The position numbers and the translations under genes were made by a program. From the NCBI GenBank assembly GCA_015061285.1, contig SUWW01000002.1, forward strand, positions 91,852 to 155,851: DNA of 64,000 bases, given 5' to 3'. This document shows positions 37,459 to 45,763 of the stretch, piece by piece; position 1 is the stretch's first letter, and each line of letters opens with the position of its first letter. The DNA comes from Bacteroidales bacterium. Its GTDB lineage: Bacteria; Bacteroidota; Bacteroidia; Bacteroidales; Marinilabiliaceae. The notes below the pieces were generated by a model, which saw nothing but the letters and a program-made list of their open reading frames with translations, ran no database searches and was not told the DNA's origin.

Positions 37459-38664
37459 ATGCATGCTTTTTCTCGTCTAAGCTCCATACTAATTACGATA
37501 GCGTTGGTTGTAGTTGACGTGTCGGCGCAAATTGTTGCCCCTACGGCCAAGGCCAAACAAGTAGTGGCTTCGGATACCGTTTTCTATTTTCAGAATTTTG
37601 AGGACGCTACACTTGAAATTAGGTGTGCCGACAAAGCAAACATAAGTTGGTATGCTTTTTCGCCCGTATCGTTGCTTTTCGACAGCCTCATAACTACCGT
37701 TAGCGATACTACCCATAGCGCTATAAATATTGGTATTGAAGGCGGTTATGCAGCTACTGTAGCCACGGCCGACACAACGCTCGAATATCGCGTTTGGTGC
37801 TTTGCTTCCGCCATCGATTCGTTGAAACTTAGCATCGACTCTATCGATTGTACTGATATGAAAGTTGCGGTGAAAGTTTTTCAGCATTCCGATAGTATTT
37901 ATAATTATAAAGATGCTGAATATAAGCAAATTAAGCATAGTGCGACATACGATTGGTATTCGTGCGACACCATTCAGCAAACGACAAGCAAGCCTCAAGC
38001 TACTCTCGCTACTGCAATTGATGATGGCTACATAAAAGTTGTAGTCAAAAACGAGGTTGGAACTGAAGTCTCTGATAGTGTATATCAAGAATCGGTTGGC
38101 GTTTTGGCGTCGTTCACTACCAATATTCGTGATCATGAAATAGAAAACGAGGTGACCTCGCCAACAAGTTATAGTGCGCCAGTTGAGGTAGAGTTTAGCA
38201 ATACTTCAAAAGGAAAATACACAGTCAGCGAGTGGGCAATGGGGACAATAGCGCGTATGTATGAAACAAATCCTGTATATATGTTTCAAACATCAGGCGA
38301 TTACACAGTTACATTGATAGTTACGAACGAAAATTCTCCTCTCGGTTGTCAGTCGTCCGATTCTTCGTTTACCATAAGTGTAACGGAGGCTGAAATAGGT
38401 TTTCCAGAAGCGTTTACCCCCAATGGTGATGGCGTAAACGATCTCTTTTTGCCTGCGTATAAATCGATAAAATCATACAAAATCAGCATAATGAACCGAT
38501 GGGGTAGAGAAGTCTATAAAGGCACTTCGCCATCGGAAGGTTGGAATGGCAAGATAAATGGGCAAGAAGCACCAGCTGGCACATACTTCTACATAGTAGA
38601 CGCTGAGGCTTACGACAAAAATGTCACATTCCACAAAAAAGGGTGTGTAACTTTGTTGAGATAA
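37459..38664 (+). CDS. Secreted protein with PKD-like domain and gliding-motility (T9SS type B) C-terminus
   Basis: A 401-residue protein. A signal peptide (about 1-23) is followed by a long Ser/Thr/Asp-rich region (about 30-210), then a PKD-like domain (about 250-305, YMFQTSGDYTVTLIV). The C-terminal domain (about 310-401) begins GFPEAFTPNGDGVNDLFLP and includes NRWGREVYKG and PAGTYFYIVD. That final domain is the CHU_C/type B sorting signal that directs export by the type IX secretion system, so a cell-surface location is expected. Function of the rest is unknown. Confidence 0.88.
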   Translation: MHAFSRLSSILITIALVVVDVSAQIVAPTAKAKQVVASDTVFYFQNFEDATLEIRCADKANISWYAFSPVSLLFDSLITTVSDTTHSAINIGIEGGYAATVATADTTLEYRVWCFASAIDSLKLSIDSIDCTDMKVAVKVFQHSDSIYNYKDAEYKQIKHSATYDWYSCDTIQQTTSKPQATLATAIDDGYIKVVVKNEVGTEVSDSVYQESVGVLASFTTNIRDHEIENEVTSPTSYSAPVEVEFSNTSKGKYTVSEWAMGTIARMYETNPVYMFQTSGDYTVTLIVTNENSPLGCQSSDSSFTISVTEAEIGFPEAFTPNGDGVNDLFLPAYKSIKSYKISIMNRWGREVYKGTSPSEGWNGKINGQEAPAGTYFYIVDAEAYDKNVTFHKKGCVTLLR

Positions 38665-38708
38665 TTGAGTAAAAAGGGAATAGACACAACGACAAAATAC
38701 ATGGCAAT

Positions 38709-40976
38709 ATGGAATTGAGTGAACAAGTACAAGAAGAGTTGGCACGTAGGCGAGTTGAGGTTATAATAGAGCGAAATCCACGTTGTAAGATGACTCAAGA
38801 GGGCGTAGATATGATTCGTAAAGCCTTCGAGATAGCCAATAATGCGCATCGTGGTGTAAAACGCAAATCAGGAGAATTATACATATTCCACCCTGTTGCT
38901 GTGGCGTCAATCGTAGCCGACGAAATAGGCTTGGGGGCTACAAGTGTTACTGCTGCTTTGCTTCACGATGTTGTAGAAGACACAGAACTCTCTGTGGCCG
39001 ATGTGGCTCACTTGTTCAATCCGAAAGTTGCCTCTATCGTTGATGGCTTAACAAAACTTGAGAGCGTATTCGATCAGTCGGCTTCGTTGCAAGTGGAGAA
39101 TTTTCGCAAGTTGCTCATGTCGATGATAGAAGATGTGCGTGTGATTCTTATAAAACTCGCCGATCGCCTTCACAACATGCGTACTCTCGATTCTATGCCT
39201 GAGCATAAACGCTATCGCATTTCTGCAGAAACGCTATATATATACGCCCCTATAGCACACCGATTGGGATTGTATGCTATAAAAACTGAACTTGAGGACC
39301 TTAGCTTGAAAAATGAGCATCCGCAAGTCTATGCAACGCTGCAAAACAAACTTGAGATTTATGCGCAAGACTACAACAAAGTCATAGCAAGCGTCACTGG
39401 TGATATAAAGAAACAGCTCGACGCTCAGGGCTTTGAATACACAATAAAATCGCGCTCAAAATCCATATACAGCATTTGGCATAAGATGCAAACCAAAGGC
39501 GTGCCGTTTGAAGAGATCTACGACCTCATAGCTATGCGTATTGTGTTTCGCCCGAAAGACGACATCCCTGAAAAGACGCAGTGTTGGGCTATATATTCAA
39601 TAATTACTGACCTTTACCGTCCGAAACCCGATCGTTTGCGCGACTGGGTAAGTACGCCAAAAGCCAACGGATATGAGGCTTTGCATACCACTATAATGAG
39701 CCCTAAAGGTCGTTGGGTGGAAATCCAAATACGCAGCGAACGCATGGATGAAATAGCCGAGCGTGGTTTTGCCGCCCATTGGAAATATAAAGACGATGGC
39801 AAAGAACACGAGATTGACAATTGGCTCAACTCTATTCGTAAGACGCTCGAAAATGCCACTTCCGACTCTATTGAGTTCCTCGATGCTTTCAAACTCAACC
39901 TCTTCTCTTCTGAGATTATGATATTTACACCCAAAGGCGAAATGAAAGTTATGCCTGTGGGCTCTACAGCGCTCGATTTTGCCTTTGAGATTCACACAAA
40001 TCTCGGCTATCATAGCATAGGTGCTAAGGTCAACTATAAACTTGAGCCTCTTTCGTATGAATTGAAGAGCGGTGACCAAGTTGAAATTATTACTTCAGAA
40101 AAGCAACACCCTAAGTATGAGTGGATTAACTTCGTTACTACCGCCAAAGCAAAGGCTTGCATAAAAGATATATTCAAAGATGAACGCAAAGAGTTGATTG
40201 CTGCTGGTGAAAGTCGTCTCGAAAGCGAGCTCGCTAAGCGCAAACTCTCTATAAATGCGCGCATTCTCAAGAAGTTGCTGCGTAATTATCATATAAATAC
40301 TAAAGACGAACTCTATTTCCAGATAGGTAAAGACAATATTGATCTCGAAGATTTGGAAAAGGCTTTGACGCAAAAAAGTACGAATCGTTGGATAAAAATA
40401 TGGCATCTAAACTTTGGTAGTAATAAAAACGACGACGATGCTGATGATTATCAAGATGCCGATGTAGATCCTAAACAATTGATAAAGAGTAAGAATGTAG
40501 TCCTTTCTGATGATTCGTCAAATCGTAGATATGAAATTGCGCAGTGTTGCAACCCTATTCCAGGCGACGATGTTGTGGCGTATATAGATGATGAAAATCA
40601 TATTATACTTCACTCGCGCAGATGTGCTAATGCTATCAAACTTATGTCGAGCAGAGGAAATAGAATAATATCTGCGCAATGGGAGTCGCATAAAGTGCTC
40701 TCGTATCTTGTGATAATTGAAATTTCGGGTATCGACAGACAAGGCATCGTTAGCGACATTACCAAGATTATCTCACTCGAATTGAACGTAAATATGCGCT
40801 CTGTACATTTTGAAAGCCACGATGGTGTATTCTCTGGCAATATTTATTTATATATATATAGCGCAATTGATTTACAGAAACTTATGAAGGCAATTAGCAA
40901 GGTTAAGGGTGTCGATAAAGTAACACGTAAAGACCGCAATAACCTTGAAAATTCAGTTATAACAACATCACTATAA
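38709..40976 (+). CDS. Bifunctional (p)ppGpp synthetase/hydrolase RelA/SpoT
   Basis: A 755-residue RSH protein with all domains in order: the HD hydrolase (about 30-190; LLHDVVEDTE carries the HD pair), the synthetase (about 240-360; SRSKSIYSIWHKMQTKG), TGS (about 405-465) and a C-terminal ACT domain (about 675-740). The intact HD motif argues for hydrolysis as well as synthesis, as in Rel/SpoT. It controls the stringent response. It lies 20 bases before tgt. Confidence 0.94.
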   Translation: MELSEQVQEELARRRVEVIIERNPRCKMTQEGVDMIRKAFEIANNAHRGVKRKSGELYIFHPVAVASIVADEIGLGATSVTAALLHDVVEDTELSVADVAHLFNPKVASIVDGLTKLESVFDQSASLQVENFRKLLMSMIEDVRVILIKLADRLHNMRTLDSMPEHKRYRISAETLYIYAPIAHRLGLYAIKTELEDLSLKNEHPQVYATLQNKLEIYAQDYNKVIASVTGDIKKQLDAQGFEYTIKSRSKSIYSIWHKMQTKGVPFEEIYDLIAMRIVFRPKDDIPEKTQCWAIYSIITDLYRPKPDRLRDWVSTPKANGYEALHTTIMSPKGRWVEIQIRSERMDEIAERGFAAHWKYKDDGKEHEIDNWLNSIRKTLENATSDSIEFLDAFKLNLFSSEIMIFTPKGEMKVMPVGSTALDFAFEIHTNLGYHSIGAKVNYKLEPLSYELKSGDQVEIITSEKQHPKYEWINFVTTAKAKACIKDIFKDERKELIAAGESRLESELAKRKLSINARILKKLLRNYHINTKDELYFQIGKDNIDLEDLEKALTQKSTNRWIKIWHLNFGSNKNDDDADDYQDADVDPKQLIKSKNVVLSDDSSNRRYEIAQCCNPIPGDDVVAYIDDENHIILHSRRCANAIKLMSSRGNRIISAQWESHKVLSYLVIIEISGIDRQGIVSDITKIISLELNVNMRSVHFESHDGVFSGNIYLYIYSAIDLQKLMKAISKVKGVDKVTRKDRNNLENSVITTSL

Positions 40977-40996
40977 AACCTAACTAAGCTGTTTGT

Positions 40997-42127
40997 ATGA
41001 AATTTGAAATAAATGCTACCGACCCGCAGTCGAATGCACGAGCGGGCTGCATAACTACCGACCATGGAAAGATAGAAACGCCCATATTTATGCCAGTTGG
41101 TACAGTGGGCTCGGTCAAAGGTTTACATTTTCGTGATGTAAGCGACGATGCTAAAGCTCAAATAATTCTTTCCAATACCTATCACTTATATCTCCGACCT
41201 GGAACTGATATCCTCCGCCAAGCTGGAGGGTTGCATAAGTTCTGTGGCTGGGATAAACCTATACTTACTGATAGTGGTGGTTATCAGGTTTTTTCTCTTA
41301 GCGAGAATCGTAAACTCACCGAAGAGGGGGCCTATTTTCGTTCGCATATCGATGGTTCGAAGCATATATTTACGCCCGAAAAAGTAGTTGATATTCAGCG
41401 AATTATTGGTTCTGATATTATGATGGCTTTCGACGAATGTCCTCCTGGTGATTGCGATTTTGAATATGCCAAAAATTCGCTCGACTTGACGCTCAATTGG
41501 CTCAACCGAGGCTTGAAACATTTCGATGAAACAGAACCGCTCTATGGTCATAGTCAGACATTTTTCCCAATAGTACAAGGTGCTGCACATCGCGATTTGC
41601 GTATCAAAGCTGCCGAATACATAGCTGGTTTGAATCGCGAAGGCAATGCTATTGGTGGCTTAGCCGTTGGCGAACCTACCGAAGTGATGTACGAAATGGT
41701 GGAACTTGTAAATAGCATATTGCCTAAAGACAAGCCTCGCTATTTGATGGGTGTGGGAACGCCAGCCAACTTGCTCGAAAATATTTCGCGCGGCGTAGAT
41801 ATGTTCGACTGCGTGATGCCTACGCGCAACGGTCGCAATGGTATGCTCTTTACCTCTGAAGGCCAGATAAATATGCGCAATAAGAAGTGGGAAAGCGACT
41901 TCTCGCCTCTCGACCCTAACGGCACTTCGTTTGTCGATCATAGATATACTAAAGCATATGTACGACATCTCTTTATAGCTGGTGAAATGCTTGGTTCGCT
42001 CATTGCTTCGCTCCACAACATTGCTTTTTACTTATGGCTTGTTGGTGAAGCTCGTAAGCACATCATTGCTGGCGACTTTGCCCCTTGGCGCGACATGATG
42101 CTCAAGAAAGTGATGGTGAGACTGTAA
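40997..42127 (+). CDS. tgt: tRNA-guanine transglycosylase, zinc-cysteine motif missing
   Basis: A 376-residue TIM-barrel enzyme with DSGGYQVFS near residue 92 and the nucleophile region MFDCVMPTRNGRNG near 270. It exchanges G34 of tRNA for preQ1 in queuosine synthesis. The usual zinc site CxCxxC after the barrel is absent: the matching stretch reads DFSPLDPNGTSFVDHRYTKA with no cysteine, although the later histidine in SLIASLHN remains. The catalytic aspartates are intact, so activity is still expected. A terminator follows. Confidence 0.92.
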   Translation: MKFEINATDPQSNARAGCITTDHGKIETPIFMPVGTVGSVKGLHFRDVSDDAKAQIILSNTYHLYLRPGTDILRQAGGLHKFCGWDKPILTDSGGYQVFSLSENRKLTEEGAYFRSHIDGSKHIFTPEKVVDIQRIIGSDIMMAFDECPPGDCDFEYAKNSLDLTLNWLNRGLKHFDETEPLYGHSQTFFPIVQGAAHRDLRIKAAEYIAGLNREGNAIGGLAVGEPTEVMYEMVELVNSILPKDKPRYLMGVGTPANLLENISRGVDMFDCVMPTRNGRNGMLFTSEGQINMRNKKWESDFSPLDPNGTSFVDHRYTKAYVRHLFIAGEMLGSLIASLHNIAFYLWLVGEARKHIIAGDFAPWRDMMLKKVMVRL

Positions 42128-42159
42128 GAAAAATATTGATAATAAAACGCTATAAATAG

Positions 42160-42199
42160 ACACACGAAACCGACTGTTGATGTGGTTTCGTGTGTTTTT
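42160..42199 (+). terminator. Intrinsic terminator after tgt
   Basis: ACACACGAAACC (42160-42171) pairs perfectly with GGTTTCGTGTGT (42184-42195), followed by TTTT. It ends the relA/spoT-tgt transcript. Confidence 0.9.
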
Positions 42200-42237
42200 A
42201 TGTAAACATATATCATTGAAACAAATGCCAATTCAAT

Positions 42238-42765
42238 TCAAATGAAATTGTATTTATTGAGCATTGTATAGCTATACAGAAGCATAATAGCTATACGAAC
42301 GCACATCGATTTCCAAGCTGGATAGTAGTCTCTATTCTTAATTATTATAGGTAGCATGATTATAAGACTGCCAGCGCTTGCTATTATTAGGGATAAAAAT
42401 CTATATACATCCAGAGCATAAGACTCAAACCCCAGAAAAAGACACCCTAATGCCATAGATAATGATAGTACATGCGTTACGAAGAGGTCAAATGATGGAG
42501 TTTGCCAGATGTTTTTAGGTTCAACGCTGAAGCTTATAATATCCGTAACATATTCAGCAGACAAACGGTGTCGAATGGTGTTTAGAATACTAACATCCTT
42601 ATCGAATAACAAAAATGGTATGAAAAAGTAGTAGAAGAAAGCCATAAGCGAACCTACAATTGCCGTGAATAGTGTCGCATATGGAAAACTTACTTCTAAA
42701 TAGTTACACAGCAATACAACCAAGACCAAAGACGCGAGGATGGTTTCTATTTTCTTCAATTTCAT
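42238..42765 (-). CDS. Small membrane protein of unknown function
   Basis: A 175-residue protein with two hydrophobic helices near the N-terminus (about 8-26 and 30-52), a charged middle (about 55-90), then two or three further helices. I do not recognise a family. It resembles the 171-residue protein at 56704-57219 in length, topology and several positions (ILASLVLVVLL versus VFASLVLVLLD; FYY followed by a charged stretch and IRHR/IRLR), so the two are probably distant paralogues. It lies 15 bases after the acyltransferase gene. Confidence 0.65.
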   Translation of the reverse strand: MKLKKIETILASLVLVVLLCNYLEVSFPYATLFTAIVGSLMAFFYYFFIPFLLFDKDVSILNTIRHRLSAEYVTDIISFSVEPKNIWQTPSFDLFVTHVLSLSMALGCLFLGFESYALDVYRFLSLIIASAGSLIIMLPIIIKNRDYYPAWKSMCVRIAIMLLYSYTMLNKYNFI

Positions 42766-42780
42766 CTGAATAACTCTTTA

Positions 42781-43977
42781 TCAAAACAACTTCTTCCTTA
42801 GCCATTCGCGAACTGGCAGATCGTATAGTTTTAGCAATGCGTATGCCGTTGCAATAGACATTATAAATACGCAAACCGACACAAATATGTGCGTCGACGT
42901 AGGCAAATCTTGATGTTTGGCAACCCACGACATCTGCATATATATGAAAGGGTAGTGCGATATGTAGAGCGGATATGAAATGTCGCCCGAAAACTTGCAA
43001 AGAGCTACGGAAGTTGTGCCCGTAACTTTGCTTCCTGCACCAATTGCTACTATGAGCGGGAATATCAATAGAATGCATACCGATTCGTAAAGTCCATTCA
43101 TCCAGAAGTTTGCTTCGCATGCGCCACCTACACGCGGCATAAATAGCAGTATAACTATAGCTAAGGCGCACCACCAAAAGCCACCGCGCACACCAAATCG
43201 TTGCAAATTCAAGACTGAGCGACCATCTTTATCTTGTTGGAAGAGGCGCGAAAGCAACAATCCGCCAAAGAATGGATAGCAAAGACGCGTGAGACCTATC
43301 TGCAATTGGTCGGGCGTGAGACTCCATCCGCCTATAACAGTGTGACTTGCGTACGAACGAGCTGCAAGCACTCCAAACACATCAATATTGAAGCATAATA
43401 TTACGGTAAATGCAGCTGCTATAGCTACAAATAAGCTCAAGAATAGTTTTGAGAATCGGCGTATTATGAGGGCGTAAAGCACATTGGCTATATATTCCCA
43501 AGATAGCGTCCACGTTGGGCCGTTGAGCGGGTTGAACTCTTGCCAGCCGCGGATGTCCATGCCACTCGACAGCGGAAACATCAAACATGCTAAGGCAAAA
43601 ACTGCCAATACCATGTACCATGGAGTTTGATTAATAGGCTCGAACCCTTCCCAATCGCCGCCGAAATAGAAAAGAACAACGCCAACAAGCGTTCCCATTA
43701 CAAGCATTGGGTGTAGGCGCACAAAACGACGTTTGAAGAATTGCCATGTCGTCATTTTGTCCCAACGGTCGTCGTAGGCATAACCAATGACAAATCCCGA
43801 CAACACAAAGAAAAAGTCTACGGCAAGATAGCCATGGTTTATTATTTGGCTAGTAGTGCCAGGCGAATATGTTTCGAAAAGATGAAAAGCCACTACAATC
43901 ATGGCTGCAACACCGCGCAGACCATCGAGAATCTCGTATCGAGGCTTTGATGCTAAATAAGCGTTCGTTTGTGTCAT
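42781..43977 (-). CDS. Acyltransferase 3 family membrane protein
   Basis: Start taken at 43977 (MTQTNAYLASKPRYEILDGL), giving 398 residues; an upstream extension is low-complexity and unconserved. About ten membrane helices are visible. The N-terminal LDGLRGVAAMIVVAFHLFE holds the conserved Arg and His of the family. VDFFFVLSGFVIGYAYDDRW is also typical. Such proteins transfer acetyl or other acyl groups to sugars of surface polysaccharides at the inner membrane. The target glycan is unknown; no polysaccharide genes adjoin it. Confidence 0.9.
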   Translation of the reverse strand: MTQTNAYLASKPRYEILDGLRGVAAMIVVAFHLFETYSPGTTSQIINHGYLAVDFFFVLSGFVIGYAYDDRWDKMTTWQFFKRRFVRLHPMLVMGTLVGVVLFYFGGDWEGFEPINQTPWYMVLAVFALACLMFPLSSGMDIRGWQEFNPLNGPTWTLSWEYIANVLYALIIRRFSKLFLSLFVAIAAAFTVILCFNIDVFGVLAARSYASHTVIGGWSLTPDQLQIGLTRLCYPFFGGLLLSRLFQQDKDGRSVLNLQRFGVRGGFWWCALAIVILLFMPRVGGACEANFWMNGLYESVCILLIFPLIVAIGAGSKVTGTTSVALCKFSGDISYPLYISHYPFIYMQMSWVAKHQDLPTSTHIFVSVCVFIMSIATAYALLKLYDLPVREWLRKKLF

Positions 43978-44078
43978 TGTGTTATAAGTGATTAAGTTGT
44001 AAGTGTTAAGGTTATAAGCATTAGGTTTTTGAAATGCAAGTTGGAGCACTTGTAATCAGTTTCAACTTGCGAATCCAA

Positions 44079-44366
44079 ATATATAGCGAGGAGAAATTGG
44101 TTGCAAATCCTTAAATATTATGATTTTTGAGGATTTGAATCCATAAATATCATATTTTATAAGGATTTGAATCCTCAAATAATGTAATATTTGGAGAGTA
44201 ATATGATACAAAAACATGATTTTTGCGGAATTGAATCCGTAAAAATCATGATAATTTCGGAATTGAATCCGTAAAAAAGACCATATTTGAGGAATTGAAT
44301 CCGAAAAAATAATTACTTTTGGGGAATTGAATCCGTAAATATTATAATAATTGAGGATGGCTATGA
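44079..44366. repeat. Array of nine 32-bp-period repeats reaching into the ATPase start
   Basis: From 44111, units of exactly 32 bases succeed one another: 44111-44142, 44143-44174, 44175-44206 (degenerate), 44207-44238, 44239-44270, 44271-44302, 44303-44334 and 44335-44366. A weaker unit precedes them from 44079. Each begins near GTAAAwATnAT and ends GGAATTGAATCC or GGATTTGAATCC. The last unit contains the ATG of the DUF4143 ATPase. It fills the 379-bp gap between the acyltransferase and the ATPase. Confidence 0.85.
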
Positions 44367-45484
44367 TACTAAGAAAGATAGATGACCTAATAAAGAGCGA
44401 TATGTTTTCGGGTAAAGCTATTGTCATAATGGGAGCAAGACAAGTGGGCAAAACCACCACAGTGCGCAACATTTCTGGCAGTGCCGACGATATTGTTTGG
44501 TTCAATGCTGACGAACCAGACGTGCGCGACGTTTTCGCAAATATTACATCTACTCGCATAGCTCAACTTGTTGGTAATAAGAAAGTTATTGTAATAGATG
44601 AAGCGCAGCGTATCACTGATATTGGCGTAAAACTGAAACTAATAACCGATTGCTTGCCCGACCATCAACTGATAGTTACAGGTAGTAGTAGTTTTGAACT
44701 TGCCAATATGATAAATGAGCCACTCACAGGACGAAAATGGGAGTACACAATGTATCCTCTTATGTTTTCTGAAATGGTGGCGCATCATGGTTTGCTTGCG
44801 GAGAAGCGAGCTATTCCACATCGACTTGTCTACGGCTATTATCCCGACGTTGTGAGCGATGCCAACAGAGCGGAGCGAATAGTGCGCGGCTTGGCCGATA
44901 GTTATATCTATAAAGATGTGTTGATGTTCGACCGCATGAAAAAGACAGACGGACTCATGAAGATGCTGCAAGCTATTGCATTTCAGGTAGGTAGCGAAGT
45001 GTCGTACAACGAAATTAGCCAGCTGTGTGGCATTGATTCTAAGACGGTAGAGAAATATATAGGTATAATGGAACAAGCGTTTATAATATTTCGTTTGCCA
45101 TCGTTTAGTAGAAACCTACGTAACGAGTTGAAAAAGAGTCGGAAAATATACTTTTGGGACAATGGCATACGCAACGCTGTTATATCCAATTTCTCGCCTA
45201 TCGAAGTGCGTGCCGACGCTGGACAGCTGTTTGAGAATTTCGCAATAAGCGAACGTCTGAAAATGACGCATACCATGCAGATGTTCCGCAATAATTGGTT
45301 TTGGCGTACCACCGCGCAGCAAGAGATAGATCTATTGGAGGAAAACGACGGACAACTTTCGGCCTACGAATTCAAATATTCAATCCACAAGAAAGCACGC
45401 GTGCCACTCACATTTGCCAACGCCTATCCCGATGCGCAGTTTCGTGTGATTTCTATGGATAATATTGATGAATTTTTGCTGTAG
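44357..45484 (+). CDS. AAA ATPase with DUF4143 domain
   Basis: Start taken at the ATG at 44357 (375 residues); the ATG at 44363 is equally possible. The N-terminal AAA_14 domain has Walker A GARQVGKTT (Lys32) and Walker B VIVIDEAQRI near 78. DUF4143 occupies about 185-345, with SYNEISQLCGIDSKTVEKYI as a winged-helix-like segment. These ATPases are abundant in Bacteroidetes and archaea. Their role is not established; DNA or nuclease-related functions have been suggested. It sits alone between a 32-bp repeat array and a hairpin. Confidence 0.88.
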   Translation: MAMILRKIDDLIKSDMFSGKAIVIMGARQVGKTTTVRNISGSADDIVWFNADEPDVRDVFANITSTRIAQLVGNKKVIVIDEAQRITDIGVKLKLITDCLPDHQLIVTGSSSFELANMINEPLTGRKWEYTMYPLMFSEMVAHHGLLAEKRAIPHRLVYGYYPDVVSDANRAERIVRGLADSYIYKDVLMFDRMKKTDGLMKMLQAIAFQVGSEVSYNEISQLCGIDSKTVEKYIGIMEQAFIIFRLPSFSRNLRNELKKSRKIYFWDNGIRNAVISNFSPIEVRADAGQLFENFAISERLKMTHTMQMFRNNWFWRTTAQQEIDLLEENDGQLSAYEFKYSIHKKARVPLTFANAYPDAQFRVISMDNIDEFLL

Positions 45485-45534
45485 GCATCAATATAAAAAA
45501 GCTTGCCAAGCGTAATGCGAGGCAAGCTTTTCAT
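45481..45534 (+). repeat. Left 54-bp direct repeat flanking CRISPR-Cas, with hairpin
   Basis: This stretch matches 56631-56684 at 51 of 54 positions. It starts on the last base before the ATPase stop codon. Inside, AAAAGCTTGCC (45497-45507) pairs with GGCAAGCTTTT (45521-45531), an 11-bp stem ending in Ts. It can act as the ATPase terminator. Confidence 0.85.
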
Positions 45535-45698
45535 GTGTGTTCGCCATATATGGATATAATCATACTAGTGTAGGTCTAGAATGCCCTTAATAGCAGCAAG
45601 CATGCAGAGTAAGGATAGTTGAGTGCTTCTGATTAGATTCCGCATCTTACTCGATTTATATACCCACAATTTATAGGTTTGAAAGATTCTTCTTTTTT

Positions 45699-45737
45699 AC
45701 TTGTACCATTTTATAAGACAAGTAGAATATATATTTG
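45699..45737 (+). promoter_or_regulatory. Candidate cas operon promoter with flanking inverted repeat
   Basis: TATATTTG at 45730-45737 fits the TAnnTTTG -7 element and lies 27 bases before the cas3 ATG. ACTTGT (45699-45704) and ACAAGT (45718-45723) form an inverted repeat with 13 bases between. They span the place where the -33 element should be. This could be an operator for a repressor, but the arms are short. Confidence 0.45.
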
Positions 45738-45763
45738 TGTTAATTTTATAAAAAAACAACACA

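Noticed and set aside
43978..44049. Upstream extension of the acyltransferase to 44049
   Set aside because: The added residues are low-complexity Asn/Tyr/Leu from a degenerate repeat in the DNA; the family begins at MTQTNAYLASKPRYEILDG.
44062..44559. Minus-strand frame with repeated motifs across the 32-bp array
   Set aside because: The 32-base period is not a multiple of three, and the frame runs antisense into the ATPase. The peptide repeats are a by-product of the DNA repeats.
45535..45698. A small gene or RNA between the left direct repeat and the cas promoter
   Set aside because: No frame with plausible start and length, and no tRNA-like or other recognisable structure was seen.
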